A stretch of DNA of 42,353 nucleotides from Desulfovibrio sp. (GTDB lineage: Bacteria > Desulfobacterota > Desulfovibrionia > Desulfovibrionales > Desulfovibrionaceae). Positions 1 through 7,347 of the stretch are shown here, piece by piece. A program made the translations under genes and the position numbers. Below the pieces are notes generated by a model that was given only the letters and a program-made list of their open reading frames with translations, made no database searches and was not told the DNA's origin. Location: contig JAEEPQ010000005.1 in NCBI GenBank assembly GCA_016284885.1, positions 1 through 42,353 of the forward strand, written 5' to 3'. Positions within the stretch are counted from its first letter, which is position 1; each line of letters starts with the position of its first letter.

Positions 1-2
1 TC

Positions 3-311
3 AAGGACGTGCCTGAGGCGCTGAAGACAAAGGAGCTGTGCCTGACGGCAGTCCGCGATCCATGGACGCTCCAGTACGTGCCGATGGCGCTCAGAACGCG
101 GGAACTGTGCCTGGCCGCCGTCAAGGCGGACGGCATGGCGATCCGGGACGTGCCGGAAAGGCTGAAGACGCCGGAGATCTGCCTTGCGGCTGTGCAGGAT
201 GCCGGCGTCTGGGCGCTAGCGGAGGTGCCGGAGGCGATGCGCACGGCGGAAATCTGCGAAGCGGCCACGGGGTCGGGGCCGCTGATGGAGACCGTGTGCG
301 ACGAGGAGTAG
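3..311 (+). CDS. DUF4116 repeat protein, 5' end outside window
   Basis: The reading frame is open from the first bases of the window (Lys-Asp precede the GTG at 9), so the true start lies upstream and this is the C-terminal part of a longer protein. The visible residues form about four units of 23-25 residues with the pattern V-P-E-x-(L/M)-(K/R)-T-x-E-(L/I)-C-x-x-A-V, the hallmark of DUF4116 repeats. The same pattern recurs in the pseudogene at 1091-2190 and the gene at 19629-20171. The function of the family is unknown. The repeats resemble short helical hairpins suited to protein binding, which is my inference. The stop is one base before the next start, so the two genes are probably co-transcribed. 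Confidence 0.75.
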   Translation, partial: KDVPEALKTKELCLTAVRDPWTLQYVPMALRTRELCLAAVKADGMAIRDVPERLKTPEICLAAVQDAGVWALAEVPEAMRTAEICEAATGSGPLMETVCDEE

Positions 312-312
312 A

Positions 313-840
313 ATGGGCATTGACATCTGGGTGGTCCGCGGACGCGCGGACAGATGGCACGTCTACGACAGGCTCGAGGACTGGAGCAGGAGGCTCCAGA
401 GCCGGCTGGACAGGATGCGGAAGGAAAAGGCTCCGGAATGCGAACGGGCCCGCGCCCAGCAGCTCTGGAACGTCGCGTGCAATGCGCTGCTGCGCTTCGA
501 CGAGAGGTGCCTGCTAACGTTCCCGCCAGGCTGGGACGACGGCTATCTCTGTCACTGGAGCCAAATCAGTGGCACCCCGCTCCGCAGCGGGTGGCTGCTT
601 TCAAGCGTGATCAGCTTCAGCGTCGATGCCGGCGGTCCCCGGTACACGCGGGAGGACTGGCCTGCCGTATTTCGGGAATCGTCCTCGATGCTGGAGCGAT
701 GCAGGGCTGGCGAGTTCAGCGACTGGGGAGAGGATGCGTGCGGAGACATGATCCATTTTCTGAATCGGGTCCGCTCCATGGCGCTGTGGATCGTCGACAC
801 GCAGAATCCTGACGAATACCGCGGATTCTACAGCTTTTAA
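313..840 (+). CDS. Hypothetical protein, 175 aa, coupled to DUF4116 gene
   Basis: I do not recognise this protein. It starts at ATG 313 with an AGGAG ribosome binding site at 304-308, inside the end of the preceding DUF4116 gene, so translation is probably coupled. The product begins MGIDIWVVRGR, is rich in Trp, Arg and Asp, and has no signal peptide or clear membrane segment, so a small cytoplasmic protein is expected. The middle (about residues 65-100) has aromatic residues and the C-terminus ends in an aromatic run (RGFYSF). Its size and place after a repeat protein would fit an accessory or partner protein, but nothing in the sequence proves this. Confidence 0.6.
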   Translation: MGIDIWVVRGRADRWHVYDRLEDWSRRLQSRLDRMRKEKAPECERARAQQLWNVACNALLRFDERCLLTFPPGWDDGYLCHWSQISGTPLRSGWLLSSVISFSVDAGGPRYTREDWPAVFRESSSMLERCRAGEFSDWGEDACGDMIHFLNRVRSMALWIVDTQNPDEYRGFYSF

Positions 841-850
841 AGACTGCCTT

Positions 851-870
851 CGCGGGGTTATCCCCCCGCG
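851..870 (+). terminator. GC-rich hairpin after the hypothetical gene
   Basis: A CGCGGGG/CCCCGCG inverted repeat (7 bp, six-base loop) begins 10 bases after the stop of the 175-aa gene. No T-tract follows, so it is only a weak candidate terminator and may instead be the outer edge of the structured leader that follows. Confidence 0.35.
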
Positions 871-875
871 CCCCC

Positions 876-1090
876 CTGTGCCGACGGGCATCGGCACAGT
901 TTCCTTCGGAAACTGCACCGAAACCCGCGGCCGTACCTTAAGCAAAGCGTCGATTCTTCTCCTCCATCCCATCCTACTGCCGGCCTCTGCCGATCCAGCC
1001 GGACGCAGGAAGAATCCCCTGCATTGCCCGTGCCGCGCCTGCCGTCGCAAGGACAGGGGAAAGGCGGGCCAAGCCTGCCGGGGAGGCTGC
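876..1090 (+). promoter_or_regulatory. Structured leader A of DUF4116 (pseudo)gene, paired with leader B
   Basis: This stretch aligns with 19398-19628 upstream of the other DUF4116 gene. Shared blocks are a GTGCCGRCGGGCATCG box, a hairpin, an ACCCGCGRCCGT box, AAAGCGTCG, and a final GGCGGGC-CAA-GCCTGCC hairpin (1063-1079) just before the GGGGAGG ribosome site and ATG. The main hairpin here pairs 891-904 with 908-921 (14-base arms, two mismatches, three-base loop). An alternative perfect 9-bp pairing, 876-884 with 891-899, competes for the same bases. Three base pairs of the main stem differ between the two leaders on both arms so that pairing is kept, which favours a real RNA (or inverted-repeat) structure. 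Confidence 0.55.
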
Positions 1091-2190
1091 ATGCGACAGA
1101 AGATCAGAACGGCGGAAGTGGTGCTCATCGCCGTCCGGCAGGACGGCCTGGCCCTGCGGGACGTGCCGGAAGACATGAGGTCGCCGGAGGGCTGCTTGGT
1201 TGCCGTGCAGGAGAAAGGCTGAGCACTGCGCTAAGTTCCGGAGCGACGTCGCACGCTGGAGCTCCCCCTCGTCGCATGCCGGCAGGCTGGACGATCCCTG
1301 AAGACGTGCCTCCTGCCATGCGCACGCCCAACCTCTGCGCCGAGGCCGTCAGAGAGTGCGGTCGCACTCTGAAATTCGTTCCGGATGCGCTGAAGACGAG
1401 GCGTTGTGCCGGGAGGCAGTCCGCGATCTGGGAACGCTCCGGCACGTATCGCCAGGTTTAGGTCGTGGAAGCTGTGCCTGGCGGTCGTCAATGCGGACGA
1501 CATGGCGATCTGGGAAGTTCCGGATGCGCTGAAGACGCGGAGCTGTGCCTGGTCGCGGCGCAGAAGTGCGGGCTCTGGACGCTGGAAGAGGTGCCGGAGG
1601 CTCTCCGTACGGCGGAGGTATGCCAGCTGACCCTGGTCGCGGACGGCGGGCGCTGGAGCGCCGAATACGGGGATCTCGTTCCGCCGGCGGTTCGGCGGGA
1701 GCTCTGCCCGGAGGAGGACAGCGATGACCGCGATCACGAATGCTGTCGAGGCCCCGGTGGTGGTCCGCGAGTGTGGCCTCTCCCTGTGTTGGGTGCCAGA
1801 TACGTTCAAGACGGCGGGTTCTGCGCAAAGGCCGTCCGTGACGACGGCTGGGCCCTCAAGGGTGTCACGGAGGCGCTGAAGCCCCCGAAGCTCTGCCTTG
1901 AGACCGTGTGGGGGCGGGCAAGGCACTGGATCGTGTCAGAGACGCTGAAAAGCGAGGATCTGTGCAGTGTGGCCGTATGGGTGGCTCGGAAAGCCTTCAC
2001 CTAGGCGTCGCTGGAGATGGCGGCCCGGAACGTCGCCGAATTTCCGCCCGGCGACATGGCGGCAGAGCGGGCGTGGGGCGCCTGGCGCGTCGTGGCAATC
2101 GCCGGAAGGATCTCGCTAGAGGATGCTCGAAAGCACGGCGTGGACCATATCCTGTTGCGGAATCGCAGGCAGGAGGTTGCGGAAGGGTAG
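1091..2190 (+). pseudogene. Decayed DUF4116 repeat gene
   Basis: A start codon at 1091, in the same leader context as the intact gene at 19629, opens MRQKIRTAEVVLIAVRQDG and one clean repeat, then stops at 1220-1222. Recognisable DUF4116 repeats continue in other frames: about 1285-1420 in frame 1 (VPPAMRTPNLCAEAVRECG), about 1465-1550 in frame 2 (LCLAVVNADDMAIWEVP), then 1540-2001 in frame 1 again (ELCLVAAQKCGLWTLEEVP and later units). An in-frame TAG at 2002-2004 is followed by 62 more open codons to 2190. At least three frameshifts or stops are needed to explain this, so the gene is inactive. It was probably longer than the 180-residue paralogue. Confidence 0.75.
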
Positions 2191-2467
2191 GATCGCCTCC
2201 GGAAGCCGGCAACGAGCACGGCCCTACAGGCAAAGGTACGCCTACGGAGCCTTTCTCCGTCTACTCAAACCCGGAACCGAATGAACTTCTCTACTCGCTC
2301 AGGGGAGCAGTAGGGGAGGGAGCAGGAAGGCCCGTGACCGCAGGACCCAGGGCAGGCTGGCACCTGACCGATATGCGTGGCGGCAGCGAGCACGACGCCT
2401 GTCTGCTGAAACCCTGCTCGAGGTGGCAGCCCTTGGACGGGGTCCAGGCAAGGGGGCGGCTGGATGC
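2191..2467. other. Intergenic remnant stretch, no gene seen
   Basis: No convincing coding signal on either strand. It lies between the decayed DUF4116 gene and an mltG scrap. The last bases may be a more decayed upstream part of that scrap. Confidence 0.4.
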
Positions 2468-2668
2468 ATGGTGGACAGCTTCTGGCGCAATGCCCAGAAA
2501 ATCTGGCCTTCCGGCAAGCCCTCCCGCGACGAGTTGAAGGTCGCCGTCCTCCTCGCCTCCATCGTGGAGGAGGCCGCCGCAGCCTCGGAATGCACCCGGG
2601 TTGACGGCGATTACGCAAACCGCCTCGCCAAGGGCATGTTCCTGCAGCTCGCCATCGTGCATTCAGGA
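2468..2668 (+). pseudogene. Fragment of mltG (endolytic transglycosylase)
   Basis: In frame with 2468 the translation contains DSFWRNAQKIWP, then LLASIVEEAAAASE and YANRLAKGMFLQLA. These match the core of MltG/YceG-like endolytic murein transglycosylases (family pattern: LASIVEKE, then SER-x-RVA-x-V(F/Y)-x-NRL-x-x-GM-x-LQ-x-DPT). The catalytic Glu of LASIVE is kept. The Asp-Pro-Thr after LQ is lost, nothing like the N-terminal membrane anchor or LysM-like domain is present, and there is no start or ribosome site. About 67 residues of a protein normally over 300 long remain. It is a deletion scar, not a working gene. Confidence 0.6.
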
Positions 2669-2702
2669 AGGCCACGCCATTCCTACCCGCGTCAGGGAAC
2701 GC

Positions 2703-2743
2703 AAAAAGAGAGCCGCATCCCGTGCCGTGGTTTCGCGGCTCTC
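2703..2743 (-). terminator. Intrinsic terminator of the porin gene
   Basis: Read leftwards, a 9-bp stem (GAGAGCCGC 2708-2716 with GCGGCTCTC 2735-2743) is followed by five T residues (A-run 2703-2707 on the plus strand). It lies 45 bases beyond the porin stop codon. Confidence 0.85.
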
Positions 2744-2787
2744 TCCGGTCTAGGCCCCCCGATGGACCTGTGCCTAAGGAGACTGGT

Positions 2788-4362
2788 CTAGAAGGTGTAG
2801 GCGAAGATGAGCTGGGCCTTCCAAGCGTCCTGCTTGCTGAAGGCGGACGACGAGAAGTTGTTTGCCTTGCGCCAGGTGCTCTGGTCGACGAAGTTGACCA
2901 CGTAGCCAAGTTCGAAGTTGACCTCGAAGTTGTCGTACATCTTGTAGGAGTTGACGAGGTTGAACTCGAGAAGGCCGTCGCTGGTGGTCAGGTAGACTTC
3001 AGGCTCATTGGCGGTGTAGCTGGCCTCGCCCCAGTTGGAGTCGAAGCGGGCCGGACCGCTGGCGTACTTGGCCATCTTGGGGGAGTTGGTGCCACCCCAC
3101 CAGGCCACGCGGAAGGTGTGCTTCAGGTCGTCGACGAAGCTCACGTCCCGGATCTGGGCGCCTATGCCCCAGGTGCCGGAGAGAGAGAGGTTGCGCTCGG
3201 TGAAGTAGCCGTTGGAGGGCCAGTCGAGGTTGCCGCCGCCGAAGAAGGAGGTGAACCAAGCGCAGGGGGAGACGGAGGGCATGCGCTCCGAGCCGTTCGA
3301 CGGATTGCCGTCGTCGCCGGAACCGTACCAGCCGAAGAGGCCAAGCACGCCCCAGTCCATCTTGTACTCGACGAGGGCCTTGGCCAGCCAGCCCTCGCGA
3401 CGGGTGTCGTAGCGCCTCTGCCTGCCGTCGCTGCGCATGATGGTTCCCCTGCCGACGCCCTCAACGTAGCCGTAGTTGACGTCGAACTCGATGCTGAGCG
3501 GATCCCAGAGGGTCAGCTTGACTGGCAGGCCAGCCCAGAAGGCGCTCGTCCAAGCCTTGCCCTTGCGGCCAAAGCCGTTCAGCTCAACGGGGTTGCCGGC
3601 GGCGTCCGTGCCCCAGCGGTGCATCCAGCGGTCGCTGTAGAAGGCGGACATGGTGTAGTCGAGGGCGTAGTGGGGATGCTCCCTAAAGGCGTTCTGCCCA
3701 ACTAGGCCGTACATGACCCAGGGCGTGACCTCGACGCCGTCGAAGGCAAGGGGCACGCCAAGCATGAAGAGGTCGAAGTTGTCAAGGAAATTGTTCTTGT
3801 CGTTGCCGGTTCCGGCTTCGCCGATGCTGGTGTAGTTGTCGTTGAGGGGACGGGCCCACATGCCGATGAGGCTGGCGTTCTCGCTGAACTTCCAGCTGAA
3901 CGACACGCCGGCCGCATCGTCGTCCGCGATGGCGGAGCCGCATGCCGCATTGGGGAAGGTCAGGGCCTGGATGCCCATGCGGAATGAAAGATCGGTGTCC
4001 GGCACGGCCCAGTCGACGTAGGCGCGCTTGACTTCGACCATCTTCGCGTCTGCGCCGAGTGCGCCTCCGGAAGCGGCATGACCCCAGCGGGTGTTGCCGA
4101 TTTCAAAGTAGACGGTGCCGGAAAGCGACTCCGAGGCCACGGCGTCGATCTGCAGGCGAATGCGCTGCTCGGCGTAGAACTTGTCCCTGCCGTCGGCCTT
4201 CTGGTATCTGCCGTTGTCCCTTGCGCGGCTCACGAGGCTACTCTGGCCACCGATGAAGCCCATGTACCATTGGCCTTTGGCCTGAAAGTCGATGGCTCCG
4301 GCGCCAGTGGCGCAGGAGAGGCATAGTCCCGTCGCGAGAGCGAGGGTGACGAGTTGTTTCAT
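2788..4362 (-). CDS. Outer-membrane homotrimeric porin, Desulfovibrio type
   Basis: A 524-residue exported protein. It has a Lys-bearing signal peptide (MKQLVTLALATGLCLSC..., cleavage near Ala-Gly-Ala about residue 23), then a mature protein beginning IDFQAKGQWYMGF. The rest alternates aromatic and polar residues as expected for beta strands (QRIRLQIDAVAS, KLTLWDPLSIEFDVNYGY, LIFAYTF) and ends in Phe, the usual outer-membrane insertion signal. It resembles the abundant porins of Desulfovibrio and Bilophila that let small anionic or organic solutes into the periplasm. The start is supported by an AGGGAGG site. An intrinsic terminator lies inside its leader (4405-4439), so expression may be attenuated. 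Its position next to transporters and a catabolic block suggests a shared substrate, which is inference. Confidence 0.85.
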   Translation of the reverse strand: MKQLVTLALATGLCLSCATGAGAIDFQAKGQWYMGFIGGQSSLVSRARDNGRYQKADGRDKFYAEQRIRLQIDAVASESLSGTVYFEIGNTRWGHAASGGALGADAKMVEVKRAYVDWAVPDTDLSFRMGIQALTFPNAACGSAIADDDAAGVSFSWKFSENASLIGMWARPLNDNYTSIGEAGTGNDKNNFLDNFDLFMLGVPLAFDGVEVTPWVMYGLVGQNAFREHPHYALDYTMSAFYSDRWMHRWGTDAAGNPVELNGFGRKGKAWTSAFWAGLPVKLTLWDPLSIEFDVNYGYVEGVGRGTIMRSDGRQRRYDTRREGWLAKALVEYKMDWGVLGLFGWYGSGDDGNPSNGSERMPSVSPCAWFTSFFGGGNLDWPSNGYFTERNLSLSGTWGIGAQIRDVSFVDDLKHTFRVAWWGGTNSPKMAKYASGPARFDSNWGEASYTANEPEVYLTTSDGLLEFNLVNSYKMYDNFEVNFELGYVVNFVDQSTWRKANNFSSSAFSKQDAWKAQLIFAYTF

Positions 4363-4404
4363 GGAAACCTCCCTATGGAAGGATGGGGATTGAAAGGGAT
4401 GGGA

Positions 4405-4439
4405 AAAAGCCCTGCGCCGGGCATCTATGGCGCAGGGCA
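4405..4439 (-). terminator. Intrinsic terminator/attenuator in porin leader
   Basis: On the minus strand a perfect 10-bp stem (4410-4419 with 4430-4439, ten-base loop) is followed by TTTTT. It ends 42 bases before the porin ATG, which leaves too little room for a full promoter downstream. It therefore either ends the MFS transcript or attenuates a porin transcript started further upstream. Confidence 0.75.
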
Positions 4440-4772
4440 GAGGGGAATGCTGGAGTCATGCATGAGGATTTCTGCCGTTTGGGCTGTGGCGGCTCGGCGC
4501 CCCGGAGATGCCTCTGGAGAATGCCGGGCAAGGTGAGTAAAGCGGGGCATTTCCAGGACTCCGGACCGTCCGCAGAAAGGGGCAGCCTAAGGAATGCGAC
4601 AGAAGGGAGGAAGGCGGGCCGCCAGCCGCACCGGCGGCCCGCTCAGGCTGGAAAGCGTGCTTTTCCAGCTGAGAAGCCCTAGCCACAAGAGAGGGAATGG
4701 CCATGGCTTGTGCGATGCCTGCCTCAAGGCAGGGGAGCTTCGCAGGGCCCCGTCTCAAGGCAGGCGAAAAAG
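4440..4772. other. Intergenic region between porin and MFS genes, hairpin-rich
   Basis: No gene seen. It holds a perfect 10-bp inverted repeat (4614-4623 with 4633-4642), a CTGGAAA/TTTCCAG hairpin (4648-4668), and two copies of CTCAAGGCAGG near 4725 and 4754. Any porin promoter should lie here, but I cannot pick one with confidence. Confidence 0.5.
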
Positions 4773-6089
4773 CTAGGCGCTCTTCTTCATGAAGCGGGGA
4801 TTGGTTTCGGGGGCCCACATCTGGCAGATGACGGCACCGAAGACCAGAGCGGCGCAGCAGACCCACAGGGAGGCGTCGATGCCCCAATTGGCGGTGATGA
4901 TGGGCAGCAGGAAGGTGCCGCCGCCGGCGCCGAAGCGGGAGATGGTGATGGTCAGGCCGACGCCGGAGCCGCGCAGTTCCGTGGGGAAGAGCTCAGCGGG
5001 GTAGAGGAACTCGAGGACGATAGAAAGGGAGAGCACGAAGGCCAGGGCGCAGACGACGACGAGGAGCAGCTGCGGAGGCATGCTCTTCCAGACAATGAGA
5101 ACGACGAGCAGTGCCGCAGAGGCCCAGAAGGTGAAGGCGAGGTAGAACCGACGGGAGAGGAGGGAGACCAGGGGCAGGCCGATGAAGACGGCGACAAGGG
5201 TCACCACGTTGTAGGCAACGCCACCGGCGTGGGGATTCTCGACATGGAGTCCCGCAAGCACCATGGGGATGAAGATGGAGATGGCAAAGAAGGGAAGCAC
5301 CTGGGCGAAGAAGAAGATGCCGGAAACCAGAGTCTTGCGCCACTGGCTGGGCGCGAAGAGCGCGAACCAGGAGGTGGAGGCGGGCTTTTCGTCGGGCACG
5401 GCGAGGCCGTAGTCCGGGCCGACATGCTGCTGGACAATCTTCAGGGCTTCGTCGGAGCGGCCCTTCGAGTCGAGCCACTTGGGCGACTCAGGCGTGCCGA
5501 AGCGGACGAGGAGGGCGATGATGCCGGGAACGGCAGAGGAAATGATGACGTAGCGCCACACTTCGTCACCAAGGCTCTTGGCCATGGCTTCAATGAAGAA
5601 GCCGCAGATGTATGCGATGCAGTAGCCTATGGTCCACATGATGAGCAGCCACGCGAGCCAGGGAGATTTCTTCTCGGCGGGCGCCCACTCGTTGAGCAGG
5701 GCGATGCCGGAGGTGTAGTCCGTTCCGACTATCATGCCGAGGCAGAAGCGCGTGCAGAAGAGCACGAAGGGGTCGGACATGAGGAACTGGGCCAGCGAAA
5801 GCAGGATGATGGCGGGCATCGTCAGCATGAAGACGGGCCTGCGTCCGATCTTGTCGCAGATGGCACCGGCAATGGTGGAGCCGAAGAAGATGCCGAACAT
5901 CATAGCCGACCCGATGGCGCCCATCCAGAAAGGATCGAGGTTGAGGGGCTTCTGGGCGTAGGAGAGGGCGATGCCGACGATGCCGAGAATGAAGCCGTCG
6001 GTTATCTGCCCCATGTACGTGCCTCTGGCGACTTTTCTTTGAATCGCCTGGACGGGGGCGTCCTCATAGGAAACGAGCGTGCTGGACAT
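4773..6089 (-). CDS. MFS transporter, sugar-porter/metabolite-symporter type
   Basis: A 438-residue inner-membrane protein with about 12 hydrophobic segments. It shows the major facilitator motif A after TM2 (CDKIGRRPVFML), the PESPKWL motif before the central loop, and PTELRGSG near the end of the second half, all typical of the sugar-porter and aromatic-acid or dicarboxylate symporter branches. The central cytoplasmic loop is about residues 215-250. The start is supported by GGAGG in AACGGAGGACACTATG. It is divergent from the 2-oxoacid oxidoreductase operon across a shared operator-rich region, so it probably imports or exports a substrate or product of that pathway. The exact substrate cannot be read from sequence. 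Confidence 0.85.
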   Translation of the reverse strand: MSSTLVSYEDAPVQAIQRKVARGTYMGQITDGFILGIVGIALSYAQKPLNLDPFWMGAIGSAMMFGIFFGSTIAGAICDKIGRRPVFMLTMPAIILLSLAQFLMSDPFVLFCTRFCLGMIVGTDYTSGIALLNEWAPAEKKSPWLAWLLIMWTIGYCIAYICGFFIEAMAKSLGDEVWRYVIISSAVPGIIALLVRFGTPESPKWLDSKGRSDEALKIVQQHVGPDYGLAVPDEKPASTSWFALFAPSQWRKTLVSGIFFFAQVLPFFAISIFIPMVLAGLHVENPHAGGVAYNVVTLVAVFIGLPLVSLLSRRFYLAFTFWASAALLVVLIVWKSMPPQLLLVVVCALAFVLSLSIVLEFLYPAELFPTELRGSGVGLTITISRFGAGGGTFLLPIITANWGIDASLWVCCAALVFGAVICQMWAPETNPRFMKKSA

Positions 6090-6165
6090 AGTGTCCTCCG
6101 TTAAAAAGGTGGCTCCGCAAGCGGCTGTACCGCTTCTCCGGAGATTTGTTCTTATACCATTTTAC

Positions 6166-6218
6166 GGTACTATGTACCGTGTTTTGGGTACGGTACGTCG
6201 TACCGGATTTTCTGTCAA
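6166..6218 (-). promoter_or_regulatory. MFS promoter with two GGTA-N5-TACC operators
   Basis: Reading leftwards, TTGACA (6218-6213), a 17-base spacer and TACCGT (6195-6190) form a sigma-70-like promoter. One palindrome, CGGTACG-T-CGTACCG, has its GGTA-N5-TACC core at 6192-6204 and overlaps the -10. A second, ACGGTAC-TAT-GTACCGT (6164-6180), sits 11 bases past the -10. The same palindrome and spacing recur on the plus strand facing the oxidoreductase operon. Confidence 0.6.
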
Positions 6219-6228
6219 TGACTTTCCT

Positions 6229-6252
6229 AAAAAAAAGCGGAGCACTCCTCCG
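6229..6252 (-). terminator. Leftward intrinsic terminator-like hairpin
   Basis: A minus-strand CGGAG/CTCCG stem (6248-6252 with 6238-6242) is followed by C and eight T residues. It ends 11 bases upstream of the MFS -35 box, so it would insulate that promoter from any leftward transcript out of 6253-6840. Confidence 0.5.
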
Positions 6253-6840
6253 ATTCAGCTCGAGGACGCCCCAGTCTCCGTCTTGTGCCAGTAAGCTGTA
6301 CCCACAACTTCGGGCAGTCATGTCTCCCGGAATCGCAGATTCCTGGGCCGTAATTTCCATCTCCATGGCAAGGCGGCGGAGCATGCACCAGGGCGGGCGA
6401 CGGCCTGACACCATCATGGACAGCCGTTCTGGCATAGAACCTGGGGGAACTTGCAAGGAAATGCCGGAAGCTTCCAGCCAGTGACTCAGTCAGGCCGGCG
6501 ATATGTTCGGCTTGCTGTTCATGACGACGGTGGGGCCGTCACCGGCAGTGAGCGGAGGAGGCAGGGACAGCGTCATTGTCCGCCACAGGGGTCGCGCTTC
6601 TGCTGAAACGCCGGAGCAGAATGCCAAGGGTGGGCCCGTCAGAGCGGTTGCAGGAGACTGTTGACGCCTGCCATGCCCCCCATGATCCATGCGCGGACGC
6701 CAGCCTCTGCGGGGGCCCGCTCAAGCTTGCCGGCCGGCACGTCGCATCATGTCTGTGTACAGGGCTCTTCTCCGGCGTATGCCAATGGCTCAGAGAGACC
6801 GTTGCCGGGCGTGCTCCGTCCGGAGAGAGAAAAAATTAGA
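6253..6840. other. Intergenic region, no recognisable gene
   Basis: Short open frames exist on both strands but none has a ribosome site, a known domain or a consistent codon pattern. GC content is like the neighbouring genes, so it may be decayed coding DNA, but I could not identify a parent. Confidence 0.4.
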
Positions 6841-6848
6841 AAATTTAG

Positions 6849-6912
6849 TTGACAGGAAACAGGGGAAGGCATAGGGTCCAAAACACGGTACGAAATACCA
6901 TAATACGAAATT
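6849..6912 (+). promoter_or_regulatory. Promoter-operator module 1
   Basis: TTGACA 6849-6854, 17-base spacer, TAGGGT 6872-6877, then GGTA-N5-TACC at 6887-6899 and a flank ending ATAATACGAAATT to 6912. The palindrome would sit at about +3 to +16 and could block a starting polymerase. Confidence 0.55.
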
Positions 6913-7001
6913 TTATTCTTTCCAACTCCTGAGACGGCTGGATGGAAGCCTTCCTGGAAACTGGAACTGGAAGCACTCCGGAGAAAAAAATGAAAAACTT
7001 A

Positions 7002-7070
7002 TTGACAGGAACTGGCGGGTAGCATAGCTTCCCCAAAAACGCGGTACAGCGTACCACAATACAAAATTTC
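7002..7070 (+). promoter_or_regulatory. Promoter-operator module 2
   Basis: TTGACA 7002-7007, 17-base spacer, TAGCTT 7025-7030, then GGTA-N5-TACC at 7043-7055 (GGTAC-AGC-GTACC) and the flank ACAATACAAAATTTC. It has the same architecture as module 1, about 153 bases upstream. Confidence 0.55.
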
Positions 7071-7155
7071 ATCCGGCGCCACGATGCCAAGCTTATAGGC
7101 TTCAAGGTAACTGGCTCCGGGAGCTCTTCGGAAAAGTTAAGCGTCGTAAAACGTG

Positions 7156-7216
7156 TTGACAGCAATTTCTGGACAGTTTGGTTTCCCTAAAATATGGTAT
7201 ATAGTACCATAATATG
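7156..7216 (+). promoter_or_regulatory. Promoter-operator module 3
   Basis: TTGACA 7156-7161, 17-base spacer, TGGTTT 7179-7184, then TATGGTA-TATAG-TACCATA (core 7196-7208) and the flank ATAATATGAAAT. It is the third copy of the module, about 154 bases after module 2. Confidence 0.55.
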
Positions 7217-7273
7217 AAATTAACTCCCTGACCTACAAAATTCTTGGTTAATTTTTCGTTTCTCTGTTTTAGT

Positions 7274-7302
7274 GGTATTTAATACCGTAATTTGGTATTT
7301 AA
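7274..7302 (+). promoter_or_regulatory. Proximal operator of the oxidoreductase operon
   Basis: GGTAT-TTA-ATACC (7274-7286) followed by CGTAATTTGGTAT. The same arrangement, palindrome then CGTAAAATGGTAT, lies in mirror image next to the MFS start (about 6153-6178). It sits 61 bases before the first ATG. Confidence 0.5.
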
Positions 7303-7347
7303 ACAACCTCAAACACGGAAGGCGCCCAAGCGCCATTCGAGGTGCGT

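Noticed and set aside
4710-6104. Plus-strand open frame of 464 codons across the MFS gene
   Set aside because: Shadow frame rich in Glu/Asp/Gly. The minus strand encodes a clear 12-TM transporter.
6064-6456. Minus-strand open frame of 130 codons overlapping the MFS promoter
   Set aside because: It runs through the terminator hairpin and the operators, has no ribosome site and no domain.
6849-7216. The three repeated modules as a CRISPR array
   Set aside because: The period is about 153 bases with diverged repeats and no uniform spacers. The shared parts are promoter-like and palindromic.
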